The notes under the pieces: generated by a model
What the model was told of the DNA's origin: nothing
What the model saw: only the letters and a program-made list of their open reading frames with translations
Databases searched by the model: none
Made by a program: the position numbers and the translations under genes
Shown: piece after piece, positions 61,558 to 64,000 of the stretch
How the letters are laid out: each line of letters begins with the position of its first letter
Numbering within the stretch: position 1 is the stretch's first letter
Assembly (NCBI RefSeq): GCF_030732225.1
Contig: NZ_CP132230.1
Span: 152,001-216,000, forward strand
DNA: 64,000 nucleotides
Source: Streptococcus iniae
GTDB taxonomy: Bacteria; Bacillota; Bacilli; Lactobacillales; Streptococcaceae
Reading direction: 5' to 3'

Positions 61558-64000
61558 ATGAAAAAGAAATCTGTTTATCTATCGTCAGTAGCTGTATTAA
61601 TTGCGGCAAATATTGGATGTTATCAACTCGGCAAGCATAATGCTCTGACTGAAACTAATAAAAATAGAATTGCTTATATTGATAGCAAGGAATCACAATC
61701 GAAAGCTAAACCATCTGGTGCTAAAACCATGGACCAAATTAGTGCTGAAGAAGGCATATCTGCTGAGCAAATTGTCGTCAAAATCACAGATCAAGGCTAT
61801 GTCACCTCACATGGCGACCATTTTCATTTCTATAATGGGAAAGTCCCCTATGATGCTATTTTGAGTGAAGAATTGTTAATGACAGACCCTAATTATCAGT
61901 TTAAACAGTCTGATGTCATTAATGAGGTTAGAGATGGTTATGTCATTAAAGTTGGCGGAAACTACTATGTTTATCTGAAACCTGGAAGTAAACGTAAAAA
62001 TATTCGAACGAAAGCTCAGATTGAAGAGCAAGTTGCCAAAGGAACAAAAGAAGCAAAGGAAAAAGGCATTGAAGCAGTTGCACATCTTAGTAAGGCTGAA
62101 GCCGCTGCGGTTAAAGAAGCCCGCGCAAGTGGCCGTTACACAACAGATGATGGCTATATTTTTAGTCCAACTGATGTCATTGATGACATGGGAGATGCCT
62201 TCCTAGTGCCACACGGCAATCATTTCCATTACATTCCAAAGAAAGATTTATCTGCTTCAGAACTAGCTGCTGCACAGGCCTACTGGAATAACAAGTCAGG
62301 TGGTAAAGTTGATTTTTCTGGGAAACATATTTTTGCAAATAATCAGTGGGCTTCAGGTAATCATTCAGATTGGACAGCTGGAACTCCCAATTATCAGCCT
62401 GTTGGGCATTTGCCAAGCGCAGCCATTTCAGGTAATGAATACAAGAACAAATCATTTGGAGAATTGCTAGATCAACTGCACCGCCTTGATCTGTCAAAAA
62501 GACATGTGGAAGAAGATGGGTTGATTTTTGAGCCAACTCAAGTTACCCGTGCAAATGCTTTTGGTTATGTTATTCCACACGGGGATCATTTCCATATTAT
62601 TCCTCGTTGGCAGTTGTCTCCTCTTGAGATTACTTTAGCAGAACGTTATCTTGCTGGGCAAACTCAGGGAACTTCAATGGGACCAGTGCAACCTATCCCT
62701 ACAACACTAGCTCCAGCTTCAAGCGAAGTGCCAGATTCTGGGGTTAATCATCAGTTCTTAGGTCATACGATTCGTGCTTATGGAAAAGGTTTGGATGGTA
62801 GACCTTATGACACTAGCGACAGCTATATTTTTACCAAAGCTTCTATTTCAATGGTTGATAAAGCAGGTGTAACGGCTAAGCATGGGGATCATTTCCATTA
62901 CATGGGCTTTGGTGAATTGGAGCAAGATGAACTCAATCAGGTTGAGGCTTGGCTGAAAGAACATCAACAAGATCAAGACATTAAAGCAAGTTTAGTTCAA
63001 ATCAAGGTTGGGCAATCCTTATTTGAGCCAAAGAATGTCTTAACTAAAAAGACTGAGAATGGCAAAGTTGGCTATCTTGTTCGTGAAAATGGTGAGGAGA
63101 TTTTTTACGATCGCAATCACCTTGACTGGACACAAATTGCCTTTGCTGAGCAAGAATTAATGTTAAAAGATACTTCGAACTACAAATATGATGTGGCTAA
63201 AAGCACTATAGAGCCACGCTTAGCTGTTCAAGTATCAAGTTTACCAATGCATGCTGGTAATGCTACTTTTGATACAGGAAAAGAATTTATTATTCCTCAC
63301 ATTGACCATATTCATGTGGTGCCTTACCTTTGGTTGAATGAAGAACAAATTGCAACCATTAAGTATGTCATGTTGCATCCAGAAGCTCGTCCTAATATTT
63401 GGTCAAACCCAGGGCATGAAGAAGTCGGAACTGTTATTGCAAATAGCACGCCAAAAGAAAAACGTGCAGGTCTAGCTAATTGGCAAATTATTCATACTGC
63501 AGAGGAAGTTCAAGAAGCGATTAAAGCAGGGCGTTATGCCACAAATGATGGTTACATTTTTGAGGCCAACGATGTTCTGACACCTGGAACTAGGGTTTGG
63601 AGTGATAACTCCTTTAGTATCCCTCGTCCTGGAGGTGAATCAATGCGAAATATCAGCAAAGACCAATTGTCTGATGCAGAATGGCAAAAAGTCCAAGAAG
63701 TGCTTGCAAGTAAGAAAGCTAGCGCTACACCACCAAAAGCAGTTGAAACACTAGAAACAGACCAAGAGAATGCAGATAAGGAAGGGCCTTTAGCAACAGA
63801 AACTCAAACTGAACCAGCTAGTGAAGACAAGGCTAAAGATAGCCTTGATGACGTTTCTGGTGAGGAAAAAGCAGAAGGAAGCAATCCATTTGGTATGGAC
63901 CAAGCAAGTTTCAAAGCAAATTTAGCAGCAATTGCAAGTAAGGCAGGGCTTCAAGTGAATCAATTAATTGTTAACGCTTCTGGTGTTCAACACTATGATC
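61558..64000 (+). CDS. htpA: Histidine triad protein HtpA (Pht family), 3' end outside window
   Basis: At least 814 codons, open to the window end. N-terminal signal (VYLSSVAVLIAANIGCYQLG) with a possible lipidation Cys at position 21. Five HxxHxH triads: HGDHFH (85-90), HGNHFH (219-224), HGDHFH (341-346), HGDHFH (442-447) and HIDHIH (581-586). They bind zinc on the surface and are thought to hand it to Lmb/AdcAII. The gene is part of the AdcR-controlled operon with lmb. Pht proteins also affect complement deposition. Confidence 0.94.
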   Translation, partial: MKKKSVYLSSVAVLIAANIGCYQLGKHNALTETNKNRIAYIDSKESQSKAKPSGAKTMDQISAEEGISAEQIVVKITDQGYVTSHGDHFHFYNGKVPYDAILSEELLMTDPNYQFKQSDVINEVRDGYVIKVGGNYYVYLKPGSKRKNIRTKAQIEEQVAKGTKEAKEKGIEAVAHLSKAEAAAVKEARASGRYTTDDGYIFSPTDVIDDMGDAFLVPHGNHFHYIPKKDLSASELAAAQAYWNNKSGGKVDFSGKHIFANNQWASGNHSDWTAGTPNYQPVGHLPSAAISGNEYKNKSFGELLDQLHRLDLSKRHVEEDGLIFEPTQVTRANAFGYVIPHGDHFHIIPRWQLSPLEITLAERYLAGQTQGTSMGPVQPIPTTLAPASSEVPDSGVNHQFLGHTIRAYGKGLDGRPYDTSDSYIFTKASISMVDKAGVTAKHGDHFHYMGFGELEQDELNQVEAWLKEHQQDQDIKASLVQIKVGQSLFEPKNVLTKKTENGKVGYLVRENGEEIFYDRNHLDWTQIAFAEQELMLKDTSNYKYDVAKSTIEPRLAVQVSSLPMHAGNATFDTGKEFIIPHIDHIHVVPYLWLNEEQIATIKYVMLHPEARPNIWSNPGHEEVGTVIANSTPKEKRAGLANWQIIHTAEEVQEAIKAGRYATNDGYIFEANDVLTPGTRVWSDNSFSIPRPGGESMRNISKDQLSDAEWQKVQEVLASKKASATPPKAVETLETDQENADKEGPLATETQTEPASEDKAKDSLDDVSGEEKAEGSNPFGMDQASFKANLAAIASKAGLQVNQLIVNASGVQHYD

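Overview
The window reads as chromosome of a pyogenic (beta-haemolytic) streptococcus, most likely Streptococcus dysgalactiae or a close relative. The reasons are low GC, an M-like LPXTG coiled-coil protein next to an Mga/MgrC-type regulator, a RofA-like regulator, the lmb-htpA zinc pair, and GAS-like housekeeping neighbours (hslO, dusB, purA, telA/xpaC). The species call is inference; S. canis is the main alternative.

Layout. 1-2193: the end of a TrpXYZ-like ABC importer operon. 2194-4692: a minus-strand group with a deoxynucleoside kinase, dusB and hslO. 4693-15866: a surface-protein and virulence-regulator island. It holds a serine-rich-repeat (SRR) adhesin with an accessory-Sec-type signal but no accessory Sec or glycosylation genes in the window, a RofA-like regulator, two Mga-family paralogues and an atypical M-like protein. 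15912-20141: telA, xpaC, purA and a DUF2200 gene. 20144-25145: a glycyl-radical-enzyme (GRE) cluster (activase, DeoR regulator, C-x-E type GRE, FSA-type aldolase) that matches the E. coli anhydroglycolysis pair YbiW/PflD plus FsaA/FsaB. 25268-35187: a decayed type VII secretion (T7SS) toxin locus. It has four tandem DUF1310 genes (two diverged pairs), a possible N-terminal lipase fragment, a pile of IS256- and IS3-family elements, the C-terminal part of a reverse-domain lipase, and two small helical partner genes.

35336-47671: galM, a two-component system with 11-bp direct repeats in front of a secreted His-rich protein gene, a DUF1307 lipoprotein, an orphan WXG100 protein (EsxA), a YbaK-type deacylase, an RclA/Har-type flavoprotein reductase, small membrane genes, a TetR regulator, mntH with an MtsR/SloR-like operator, and an OYE-family reductase. 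47744-53889: a cre-controlled PRD regulator and galactitol-type PTS operon that also encodes a class II aldolase, a TIM-like isomerase and a YjbQ protein. 54008-60328: a small membrane protein, an intact IS256 copy inserted in its terminator, a PadR/DUF1700/DUF4097 envelope-stress-like operon, an S66 peptidase and a CPBP protease. 60554-64000: lmb and htpA behind an AdcR-box promoter; htpA runs off the end.

Themes: sugar-phosphate use under carbon-catabolite control (three cre sites placed on promoters), metal homeostasis (AdcR and MtsR/SloR-like sites), host adhesion, and erosion of a T7SS effector locus by transposons. No tRNA, rRNA or CRISPR array was recognised.
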